64,000 nt of DNA from Stenogyne calaminthoides (Eukaryota; Streptophyta; Magnoliopsida; Lamiales; Lamiaceae), in assembly GCA_037126765.1 (NCBI GenBank), contig JBBCBC010000001.1, positions 22,338,622-22,402,621 of the forward strand, written 5' to 3'. Below, piece by piece: positions 23,903-34,359 of this stretch (the stretch's first letter is position 1; each line of letters opens with the position of its first letter). The notes beneath the pieces are model-generated. The model saw nothing but the letters and a program-made list of their open reading frames with translations. It did not search any database and was not told the origin of the DNA. The position numbers and the translations under genes are program-made.

Positions 23903-25281
23903 TGATGGACCCCCCTCACCCAAAGGCATATACTATGCCTAATAAGATTGTTGATAAAGTAAGAATGGGATGGACATAAGGGGAGAAAGACGAGTTGCTT
24001 CATGGAATCCGCTTTTTGATGAAGTGCTTACATGTGAACGGTGTCTCTACGTATGAAAAGTTTGTGGAAGATGTAGCAACTTTTTTTACCTTCACACTGA
24101 ATGAGAAGACAAATGTTCACATCATAAGGAGGAAAATGAGGCATTTGACGGATCTGTATAGACACTTCAAGGTATTTATTTTTCTTAAGGTTGGTGTATC
24201 ATACAACTCGGATGCAGACAAGGTGAAGATTAGATCAAAGTATTGGAGAAGCATTGAAGATGTATGTACCATTTGGATCATATGTATAAATATATTGTTG
24301 TATTATTAATAATAACATAAACGTGTAGCAGGAGACTGAGCTTGATGCATATTTCCGTATTCACAGTTTTCGGTTGTATGATGGTTGTTGTTGCAACTTT
24401 GACTACTGTAAGTTGGACCAGTATGCTTCTTATATTGACGAATATGTGCACCATAATATACTAGTTGACTTTAAACTATCAGGTCCAGATGTATTCCATT
24501 ACCTCAAAGTGAGTATTTTTTTGCAAGATGAATCGGTGTACATAGAACATAGTAGTCAGATTGTAATGTGTATATACTTGGTTGTGATTGTTTATTCTTT
24601 TTATTCTTGTGCAGCACCGGGTTCGATACCCATGAGTGAAGAAGTCCGAGAGACACATGAGGTTCAGGGATTTTGTTTGGAATAATCATGAGTGTGATAT
24701 GTATTTCTTCACCTGTGGCTGAGATCCTAATGACGATCAAGACTTCCTTTCCAACCTGGTAGCAATAGTGCACGAACAGAGAGTTGATTGTATTGATGAG
24801 TTCGAGGACATGATTAAGGAATTGTCACGCTGATACGACTACTCGGAAGACCAGCAAGTTAGCATTGATGGGATCCGTGAGAAGATTCGTTCACTTGGAT
24901 ACATTTATCAACTGTTTAAGCCCTTTCTTTTCAAAACTAAGGGTGTGGAATATAACTTCCACCAGCGTGTTTCCAGAGTGACCGACGTCTATTGAGACTA
25001 TGTTAGAAAGGTAAATTCGAACCCTTATTAATTGATCATTTTCATTAGTTTTGTATTTTATATTAACTCCATCTTTGTTGCATTAGGAACCACAATATAT
25101 GTGGTTTCTCATGACTGATGGTGGATACATTAATTACCAAGAATGCTTCCAAGTGTACGATGTGATGGGATTGGACAGATATGCTTATGGAGATGTTGCA
25201 AGTATTAACCCCGATATTCCGGATGATATCGAAGTATCGAATGAGGATGATGTGTTCAAGAGTTACTATCAGGGTGATTAG
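23903..25281 (+). pseudogene. Multi-exon Myb/SANT-like gene, interrupted by stops
   Basis: A frame starts MDPPHPKAYTMPNKIVDKV at 23,903 and continues after an in-frame TAA (about 23,978) as a helical segment EKDELLHGIRFLMKC...MRHLTDLYRHFK, like the Myb/SANT-like domains of plant transposon ORF1 proteins. After an intron-like gap come YWRSIED and ETELDAYFRIHSFRLYDGCC (about 24,332-24,510), then exons at about 24,615-25,012 with further stops. The last exon (25,088-25,281) ends DDVFKSYYQGD and a stop. Junctions show GT and AG. A pyrimidine-rich leader with a possible 5'-UTR intron lies at about 22,985-23,100. The Myb/SANT assignment is from spacing and a few residues only. Confidence 0.45.
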
Positions 25282-25293
25282 AGAGTTATGAAT

Positions 25294-26439
25294 TGTTGTG
25301 TTCGATATAATAATTCAGCATTAATCGAACACGTAAGAGCGACACGTGTAATATTTATTAAAATAATCATGCCCGATGGACAAGTGTGCTCGCCGACCGT
25401 CGACTAAACAAGTTTGTTCGACCAGCTCGCCACTTGCCAACCAAAGCAAACCTACTCGCCACTCAGATCAGGAAAGAAGGAATCAAATGAGCTAAGTCAA
25501 GAGGACTCAGACCAACCTGAGGGCTCAGACAAGTCTGAGGCCACGAACAAGTCTGAGGACTCGAGACAAATTCTAAATGCTCGACTATCCCGGCGGTCAA
25601 GATGCTCGCAACTCAGATATCCTGAAGACTATGCTCGGTGCTCAGACATCCTGAGGGTTCAGATATCCTGAAGACTCAGATAAATCTGAGGGTCAGTATG
25701 CTCGGTGCTCAGACATCCTGAGGGTTCAGATATCCTGAAGACTCAGACAAACCTGAGGGTTCAGATATCCTGAAGACTCAGACATCCCGAAAGACCCAGA
25801 CATCCTGAAGGCTCAGTATGCTCGAGAAGGACAGTATTCCAAAGATAAAACGACATGATTAAAGGGGGCTAACAAAGCAAGCAAACCGAAAGCAAAAGAT
25901 TGATTTGGACGACCAAAAGAGTGCCATATAGACAAACAAAAGCAAAGATCAATCTAGAAGACGGAGTTGGAAAGGTGGCGAAGATCACAAAGTTCTTGCA
26001 TGGCTCGAGTCTCCAGCTCATGCTTGCCAACCCAGCTCATGCTTGTCGGAGTGCTATAAATGGAAGAAAAAACAACAAGCTACGGGTTACGAAAAATTCC
26101 CCAGAAAGAGTTACGGTTCACAAAATACGTTCAGAGACGAAAGGTTCACAAAAAATCGAGAGATCATCCATGCACACAGAAACCCTAGCACTCATATACC
26201 AATTTTCCAAATCATCTTCATCAAAAGTGATTCATCTTCATGAGATGTATCAAATATTGTACGTGTAAAACTCGCAATACCACATCCCTGGCTTGGTATG
26301 CCCCCAGAGTAGTCATTTCTTGACGAACTGGGTCAACAAATTCATCTTATTTACAGTTTATTTTACACATGCATATTTTGTTTGTGAGTTATTACCGAAT
26401 TAGCCACATAATATTCTCCAGATAAAACGACTCGCTACA
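25294..26439 (+). repeat. 5' LTR of the Tat element (1,146 bp)
   Basis: It starts TGTTGTG and ends CGCTACA. It matches 37,595-38,757 along its whole length with scattered substitutions and indels. The middle (25,560-25,830) is built of 'ctcagacatcctgagg' and 'ctcagatatcctgaag' phrases in a roughly 67-bp array whose copy number differs from the 3' LTR. A TATA box lies at 26,054-26,060. The short frames at 25,414-26,268 are chance frames in the LTR. Confidence 0.95.
26054..26060 (+). promoter_or_regulatory. TATA box in the 5' LTR
   Basis: CTATAAA within 'gtgctataaatgg' is conserved at the same place in the 3' LTR (38,372-38,378). It marks the probable U3/R boundary region for the retroelement promoter. 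Confidence 0.6.
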
Positions 26440-26440
26440 A

Positions 26441-26458
26441 TTGGCGCTAGAAGGAGGG
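26441..26458 (+). promoter_or_regulatory. Primer-binding site
   Basis: TTGGCGCTAGAAGGAGGG begins two bases after the 5' LTR. The TGGCGC start would pair with a tRNA ending GCGCCA. I could not assign which tRNA. Confidence 0.65.
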
Positions 26459-26520
26459 TGTCCCAAAAAACCAACCCATACACAAACCCGTAGTAAGCCA
26501 AGGCAGAAAAAAGAAATATA

Positions 26521-28380
26521 ATGCCTCAATCTAGGAATACACAAACAGAGAGGTCGTGGCAAAGTCGACCTCACGATCGGAAAGAGGCTCAGCTCCAGCC
26601 TCACAAAGATCAGATAGTGGAGACCATAAATCTTGAGGATATTGCCAATGATCCGGCGGCCACAACAAAGGCCATCACTTTCTTGCTGCAAGCACAGAAA
26701 GAGAGGGCTGAAAAAGAGTTGGCCAAGTTAAAAACTCAAGAAGATGAAGAATGACACTCGCGTACACTTGATAGCGAGCAAGTTAAAAAGAAAGATGCAA
26801 AGCGGGCCAATAAAAAAGTTGATGATACGTCTGATGACGAACAACCTCAAGGGTCTAGACCATCAGCGTTTGGACGTTTGAGGCTCTCCGCCAAAGACCG
26901 AATCTGCAATAATAGGCGACAGGATCCCGGAAAGAAACAGCCAATAAACATGCCCGCACATTCAGATCCTCACGATCATCCGCATGCCGAACAAAAATTG
27001 GTAGGAACAAAATTGTCTATCCATCATCGATTGGGTAGTCAAGGACGAACTTGGAAAGGGGGACTGCCCCATCACGAGCATGACCCACTGGGTCCTCATG
27101 ATGGGAAACAACCCCGATCCAAGTCTGTCAATTCCACAAAATTTGTGGAAATGCAGAAAGCCATCGAGGGCTTACAGGTCGACTTGGCCGCGACCAAAGG
27201 CCACCCTCGGGCGAGCACAATACCCTGCTCGCCACTATCACCGGCGATCATGGCTGCCGAAATACAAGAGAAAGTGGCTAAGACCTGACCACCAATTCCC
27301 ATGTTCGACGCTGAGTCTGACCCTCATGTCCATCTCAGCAAATACTCAGATTTTATGATCGCCATGGGTGCCACAGATGCGACGCAGTGCCGATCATTCC
27401 CCATGACTTTGGGCAATCGGGCACATAGATGGTTCTCTACTTTGCCCATCGCGTCTATCACATCTTTCGCTCAGTTGGGGCAGCAATTCCTGTCCCATTT
27501 TTCATCCATGTGTGCTCGCCCGGCGCCAAAACAAAGGTTGGCGCATTTTTCCCAACTAAGAGGTGAGTCAGATCGAGCATACATCGAAAGATTTGATAAA
27601 TGTTTGTATGATGGGGCCCCAGTTGAAGAGGATACCAAGATCCTCGCGGTGGTCGGGGGCCTGACCCTGAATACTGACATGTGGAAAGCCATGCATCAAG
27701 ACTGGCCGAACACATATTCAGAATTCCGAGAGCGAGCAGCCAAAATCATAGCCATGCAAGATTTGCTCGCCCAATCACGATTGAGTCAGGAACCCATAAC
27801 TAAGAAAGTTTTTGGGAAGAAAGTAATGAATGAAGGGGGGTACAAACCCCCAGGCTCTTTCAAACTATTCGAAGAAATAGCAGAAGCAAACGCCCTACGA
27901 AGTCTTTTGGGCATTTCAGCAGAAACAATTTTCAACCAAATCAAAGATCGGGATATGTTAGATAGGCCTCGAAGAATCATAATGGACAAGCATCGGCTTA
28001 ATGCTTCCAAATATTGTAACTATCACGAGTACATCGGGCACAATACAGAAGATTGTCGCGATTTACTTCGCCAACTTTGGAAGCTATACGAAGATAATCG
28101 TCTTACCCAATTCCTAAAAAAGCCAGCGAATAGAAGCTCCCGAACAGAAAAAACTGAAGACCAAAGGGGTAAACGTAAAGACGAACAAACATCTGACAGT
28201 GATCCCGAAGAATCACGTAAGAGGTCTGAATTATCCAAAAGAGAACCTCCTACTATGGGTAGAGGTCGAGAAAGTCAAGAGATCCACATGATACGTCCTG
28301 AATATGGTCCAGTGGGTGGATGTTACCAGGCACCAACATTATCGAACAGACGTAAGAAGATGGAGATGTGTGCCTTGCAA
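26521..28380 (+). pseudogene. Tat element gag, broken by two in-frame stops
   Basis: One frame runs from MPQSRNTQTERSW at 26,521 and is broken by TGA at 26,752-26,754 and TGA at 27,286-27,288, continuing in the same frame at 27,301. The capsid-like retrotransposon gag domain is at about 27,301-27,780, with HRWFSTLPIASITSFAQL and the conserved RGESDRAYIERF. A Tat-style nucleocapsid knuckle, CNYHEYIGHNTEDC, lies at about 28,018-28,059 and is followed by a charged stretch. Gag would package the element's RNA in cytoplasmic particles. The region continues into protease without a break. Confidence 0.9.
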
Positions 28381-29832
28381 AGCATTCATCAGGTGAAGGT
28401 GGCGAGCACATCAGCTAGCACGCCACCCTCACACCAAATTATGTTTTCAGAAGACGATCTCGACAGTATAATCACTCCCCACAATGACTCCTTAACCATC
28501 AGTGCTCGTCTCCTTGGGTTGAAGGTGCACCGCCTCCTGGTTGATACCGGAGTTTATGCGAACATTTTGTTCGTCAACACTCTGCACCAAATGGAAAAGC
28601 AAGTTGGGGATTTGAGCAGTTATATTGAACCATGTGATCATACCATTATGGGTTTTGGGGAATCTGTAACCCGACCCTATGGTATGATTAGGTTAGGAGT
28701 CGAGTTAGAATCAACTCTAAATTCGGAGATCCGACGAACTAGAATGCTAGATTTTGTAATCGTCGATGCTCCGTCTACTTATAACGGGTTTCTAGGTCGC
28801 CCGTTTATTCAGGAATTTAAAGCGGCCAGTTCTACGTATTACTATTGTGTCAAATTTCCAACACAAGATGGAACAGGTAGTGTAAAAGGAGATCAAAAGA
28901 AAGCTCGAGATTGTTTGCTATCATGTGTACCAGAAAAGCAAAATATCGTTAACATGATGGAGCAAACATGGGAGATCGGAGAGTCAAACCAACGAGTAAA
29001 TACGCTGCCAAAAAGTCCTTTGACGAGCACAAGTTTGACGAACACAGCTCCCTGTGCGAACACAGGGTCCAGAATGGCAAATTATGTTCTGGATCTCCCA
29101 GATCTAATGAATATTGATCCGCTAAACGAGCAACCGGACCTAGAACCTCGCATAGGTTTCGAACCTATGGAGGTTGATGACGAACACCGGGGGTCGATCC
29201 AAGATTCTCGGTGGAAACAAAAAAGAAAGCGAGCAACACCTGTCGAACAACTGGAGTCTATCAACATCGACCCGAACAGACCTGAGTTAGAAGTGTTCAT
29301 TGGTTCGGAATTACCTGAACCAATTCGAACAGAAATGATTGCTTATCTTCAAGCAAACTTGGATGTGTTCACATGGTCGCACGAGGACATGGTTGGAATT
29401 AATCCTAAACATGCATGCCATTCCCTCAACCTTGATCCAGCACAAACTCCAGTAATTCAGAAACGCAGAAAGTTCAGTCCGGAAAAGTATGCGGCAATGA
29501 ATAGTGAAATCAAAAAGTTGCTCGACAATAAACTAATTCGAGAAGTAAAATGCCCAAGATGGCTTGCGAACCCTGTGCTCGTCCGCAAGTCTAATGGATC
29601 TTGGATACTATGTATTGATTTCACTGATTTAAACAAGGCATGCCCGAAAGATAATTTCCCAATGCCGCATATCGATTATTTGGTCGATAATACAGCAGGC
29701 CATGAGCTCATGACTTTCATGGATGCATTTGCTGGTTATCACCAAATACCCATGCATCCGGACAATCAAAAGAATATGGCATTCTGCAGTGAAAGAATAT
29801 GTACTGTTGGCAGCGCATGCCATTCGGATTAA
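28381..29832 (+). pseudogene. Tat element protease and start of reverse transcriptase, ends at a frame shift
   Basis: Continuing the gag frame, an aspartic protease is marked by LLVDTGVYANILF with its DTG triad near 28,543. Reverse transcriptase begins with the PVIQKRRKFSPEKY and CIDFTDLNKACPKDNFPMP segments. It reaches FMDAFAGYHQIPMHP (catalytic Asp region near 29,716). The frame then loses register at about 29,790-29,799 and stops at 29,832. The RT continues one frame over, so the break is a one-base deletion and not a domain boundary. Confidence 0.92.
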
Positions 29833-30770
29833 AGAATGTCGGAGCAACATATCAACGTTTGGTGAACAAAATGTTCGACGAGCACATCGGCCGAACAATT
29901 GAGGTGTATATTGATGATATTGTGGTAAAGAGCGAACATAAGGAAGACCACATCACCCACCTCGCACAAACGTTTGATATACTCAGGGAGTACAACATGA
30001 AGCTAAATCCGAAGAAATGCAGCTTTGGGGTTCACTCAGGAAAATTTCTCGGACATATGGTTAGTCAACGGGGTATTGAAGAAAACCCATCAAAGATTCA
30101 AGCCATGCTCGATATGCAGGCCCCCAGAAGTGTGAAAGAGGTCCAAAAGTTAACCGGATGTTTAGCTTTTGTAAGCCGGTTTATATCACGAACTGGGGAC
30201 AAATGCAAACCTTTCTTCGATGCATTGAAGAAAGGAAAATTCCAGTGGACCGAGCATTGCCAAAATGCATTCGAATCATTGAAGCAGTACCTTGCAGATA
30301 CTCAGACACTGTCTAAGCCTGTCCCAGGTGAACAACTCTATCTGTATCTTGTTGCATCTGAACATGCAATCAGTGTTGTGCTCGTACGAGCAGAAGGGAC
30401 GTCACACTTGCCCGTTTACTATGTAAGCCAAGTGCTTAAAGAAGCCGAGCTCCGGTACCCTCCACTGGAAAAATTAGCATATGCTCTCGTAATGAGTGTT
30501 CGAAAATTGCGACCATACTTTTTTGATCACTCAGTCGAGGTACTGACCACATTTCCATTGCACCAAGTCCTCCACCGACCAGATACTGCAGGCAGATTAC
30601 TCAAGTGGGCGGTGGAGTTAGGACAATTTGGCATTACGTTAGCTCCCCGAACAGCAATGAAGGGCCGAGCTATGGCCGATTTCATGGTCGAGTTGACATA
30701 TCTACAAATGCCTGAAAAAACAGTCAACCAACCATGGCATATGTACGTTGATGGCTCATCAACAAGTTAA
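29799..30770 (+). pseudogene. Tat element RT C-terminus and first RNase H
   Basis: The frame resumes with MYCWQRMPFGLKNVGATYQR. It holds the RT catalytic YIDDIVVKS (about 29,907), the FLGHMVSQRGIE connection segment, and an RNase H-like domain from PVPGEQLYLYLVASEH to ELRYPPLEKLAYALV. It ends at a stop at 30,768-30,770, just after MYVDGSSTS, the first strand of the second RNase H. A second stop follows in the same frame at 30,777-30,779. Confidence 0.93.
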
Positions 30771-32439
30771 AGAGCCTGAGCAGGCGTAGTTCTCATCATC
30801 CCAACTAGGTAAACATTCACAACAGCCATCCGTTTTGATTTCCCAGCCACAAATAATGAAGCCGAGTACGAAGATTTTGATCGCTGGACTACAGATGGCT
30901 ATGACAATGGGAATTCAAAGGCTGATGATCTACAGCGATTCTCAGATAATCATTTATCAAGTAACAGGCGAGTACCAGGCCCGAGGCGAACAGATGGCAC
31001 AGTATCAGCAACTAGCAAAAGAGTTGCTCGAGCATTTCGAACAAGTTTTCATAGAACAATTACCACGATTGGGTAATTCATTCGCTGATGCTTTGGCACG
31101 CCTGGCAACAGCAGAAGGAGTGACGAACACAACTGACATTGTGGTCGTCACAACTTGTTCGCCATCAGTTCCCAGAGTTATGATCACCCAAGTAACAGGC
31201 GAACAGGAAACTTGGATGACTCCAATCCTGAATTATTTACAAAAGGGATTTCTCCCTGAGAATAAGGCACAAGCTACTCGCCTCAGATTACAATCTGCTC
31301 GTTATACTATCTTAGACGAGCATTTGTACAAAAGAAGTTTCTCACTTCCACTATTGAAGTGTATTACCCCTGAAGAGGGTCATGTACTTTTGGAGAAAAT
31401 CCATGATGGAGTATGCGGAAATCATACAGGTGGGCTCGTCCTGGCACATAAAATAATCAGATAAGGTTATTATTGGCCAACCCTCAAAAAAGACTTGCTC
31501 GTGTATGCTCGCGCTTGCCACAAGTGCCAGGTACATGCCCCACTTATTCATAGCCCACCTGAAGAATTAGTATCAGTTTATAGCCCATGGTCATTTGCTA
31601 AATGGGGGATCGATTTGATCGGCCCATTTCCTACTGGCACGTCGGGAGTAAAATTTGATGTGGTTGCCGTTGATTACTATACTAAATGGGCAGAAGCCGA
31701 AGCCATTGTCAAAATCACCGAACAAAGAATGTGGAACTTTGTTTGGAAAAATATTATTTGTCGTTTTGGGCTTCCCCAATCACTAGTAACAGATAACGGC
31801 AAACAGTTCGATGAAAGTGAATTTCGATAGAATTGTGCTCGCTGGGGCATAAAAAAGCATTACTCAACTCCGTATTATCCCCAGTCAAACGGACAAGTTG
31901 AAGTCGTTAATAAAATTATCAAGCATACCCTCAAGGCCAGACTTGATAATTCCAAGGGGGGAGGATGGGCTGAAGAGTTGACTGAAATATTATGGGCCTA
32001 TCGAACAACTTTCAGAACATCAACTGCGGAGATCCCGTTTGCCTTGGCATTTGGTGAGGAAGCTGTTATACCCGCAGAAATCAAGATTCTGAGTCATCGA
32101 ACAATGACTTTTGGAGAGCACATCAATGACCAGGCGCTCACCCTGAGTGTAGACCTGCTAGAAGAAAGAAGAACGGAGGCTGATTTCAGGAATGCCATGT
32201 ACAAAAAGAGATCAGAAAAGTTCTATAACTCCAAAGTCCGAACACGCAGGTTCAATGTAGGCGAGTTGGTCTTAAGATGAGCAATGGGGGTATCAGGTGG
32301 TGTGCTCAGCCGAGCATGGGAAGGTCCATTCAGAGTTACAAAACGTTTGCTAAACGGGGCGTATGATTTGGAAGACCTGAATGGAGTCCCATTGTCCTAC
32401 TCGTGGAATGCGTCAAATTTGAAAAAATATTATCAATAA
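30771..32439 (+). pseudogene. Tat element second (archaeal-type) RNase H and integrase, with stops
   Basis: After a frame change near 30,840, the second RNase H shows IYSDSQIIIYQVTGEYQAR and GNSFADALARLA. Integrase follows an in-frame TAA at 31,462-31,464. It has the zinc-finger part (YARACHKCQVHAP) and the DDE core with WGIDLIGPF (about 31,606), VTDNGKQF (about 31,786) and SNGQVEVVNK (about 31,885). TAG at 31,828 and TGA at 32,278 interrupt the frame, which ends NLKKYYQ at about 32,439. No chromodomain is present. The extra RNase H is a known hallmark of Tat-lineage elements. Confidence 0.92.
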
Positions 32440-34359
32440 TGACGAGCACAATCGACCGAACATAATCGTCCACACAGTTGGGCGAACATAATCGTCCACA
32501 TAGTTGGACGAACATAATCGTCCACACAGCCGAAGCGAGCATAGTTGGCGATGTAGCTGAAACGAGGACAAATGGCCGAACATAATCAGCCATTCAGCTA
32601 TGACGAGCATGACAATCCTGAAGGAAGAACACATTGTGTTCGACACATATCTTCTAGAAGGAAATACTGGCCAGCAATATTCGAAAGACAGAAGATACGT
32701 GTCAGAACGAGTTGACAAGTGGTGGCAACCAAGAAAGGAACGAGTCAATCTTTAAACAAGAGCTGACAAAAAGCCGAACAAATGTCAAAATGAGGGGCAA
32801 AAGTAAGAGGGCCAGCACCAACTAGCTGTGTCAGCACTAGCTTGGGATAGTTCTATAAATAGAGGCGTACTGATAGCTGAAAAAAGCATAGAAAAAACAG
32901 ATGAAGAAGAAAAAAAGAAAAATACTACAGTTATCAGAAGAAAGTTGGTTCAGTATGCCTCCAGACGAAGAATCCAAAGACTCGATTCAATATCATTCTC
33001 ACAATCGAAAGATCCCGCCTAATCTGAGATTTATACCCCATATGACACTCGCACAGTTGAAGCTCGCTTGGGACTCAAGATGCTCTCGCAGAGTCATGGT
33101 TGCCACTCCACGCTACTACTGCTATGAAGTAGTAAATCACTAGTCCCCCATGCATCCCCAAAATCTCCTCCGGGGGGGGATGTCATGGTGTCCGCCGAAG
33201 CAATATATCGGATCTTGATGCTCGTGCATCTACCGAAGGGACGAAATGGTGCGAAATTTGAAGATTTTGCTCGCGACTTTCTATAAAAAGCGAAGCATCG
33301 CGGCGCCATGCTTCATGTCCGCAAATTGCCCTCATAATCACAACTTGTCCGGAGGGACAAAAGCTTATCTTCTTCTTTGCCGCTAAGCATGTTACTAAAA
33401 AGGGTAGACAGAATGATGTGCCACATGCTTGTCAACATCAATTCCGGGACAAGGTGAGGCGATTTAGGTATCTACTCAGACAAGGTTTAAATTTAAAACC
33501 ATAGTCGATGTCTATAGTTGTGTAATAGATAGTTTTCTTCAAATGTAAAGGTTGTAATAGAATACAATGTGTTGCAAAAAATATTTTTTGTTAAGCTAAG
33601 ATTTTCTAGTTAAAAAAACTTTATTTGAGGTCGCGACCTAAGCCGGACGGTCCGAACAAAGACGAATGAGCCCAAGTCTATGTTCACCGACGAATGAGTT
33701 CAGTACTGATTCCCCGCAAAAAAAAAGCGAGTAATGGGTACGCAAATCACAAAAGACAACTCGTGACTTACAGATAATCAGAAAGCCTAGCGGTGATGAG
33801 TCTTGGGTCGCAGCCTAAATAAGACGGCCCTAGTACGAAGTGATCGCACCTAAATAAGACGATCGCGAACCAAGAAAGGGGGGGTTCATAAAGTAACCCA
33901 TCTGGTCGCACCTAAATAAGACGATCAACCGATTGCAACGTCAATAAGACAATCAAAAACAAAAGAAGTCGAGGGGCATAAATAAAACCCAATGTTCAAT
34001 TCATTCAGAAGAAAATGGGCATAAACTAGAAAGCAACAAAGCAAACATCAAGCAACACAAGTATCAATCATTCATCAACAACAACATTCATCCTCAACGA
34101 TCAGGTTAGAGGAAACAGTTCAATATGCAATTCAACCATTCAGTTTCAAAAGTGTTCGAACAAAAGAGAAGAAATCCAAAAATTATACAAGTTCAAAAGA
34201 TATTGTTCGAGCAAAAAATGAAGAAGACAAAAAGTACACTACATATGTTCGGCAAAACAAAAATTATACTAAGGAGAAAATTCATAGTTGGGGGTGGACG
34301 GAAGTGAAATGTCGAACAAATCATGCTCAAATTTCAAAGAATGGTTCTCCTCCAGAAGG
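32440..34359 (+). other. Non-coding spacer between pol and the antisense gene
   Basis: No exon is recognised. At 32,457-32,535 a 26-bp unit 'cgaacataatcgtccacaca' plus tail repeats three times (starts 32,457, 32,483 and 32,509). At 33,630-33,960 phrases like 'cacctaaataagacgatc' repeat at irregular intervals. Long spacers with tandem repeats are usual in Tat/Ogre elements. A TATA-like 'ctataaataga' occurs near 32,851, but no transcript is evident. Confidence 0.6.

Noticed and set aside
25560..25830. CRISPR-like regular repeats
   Set aside because: The spacing is LTR-internal and repeated in both LTRs; a plant nuclear context excludes CRISPR.
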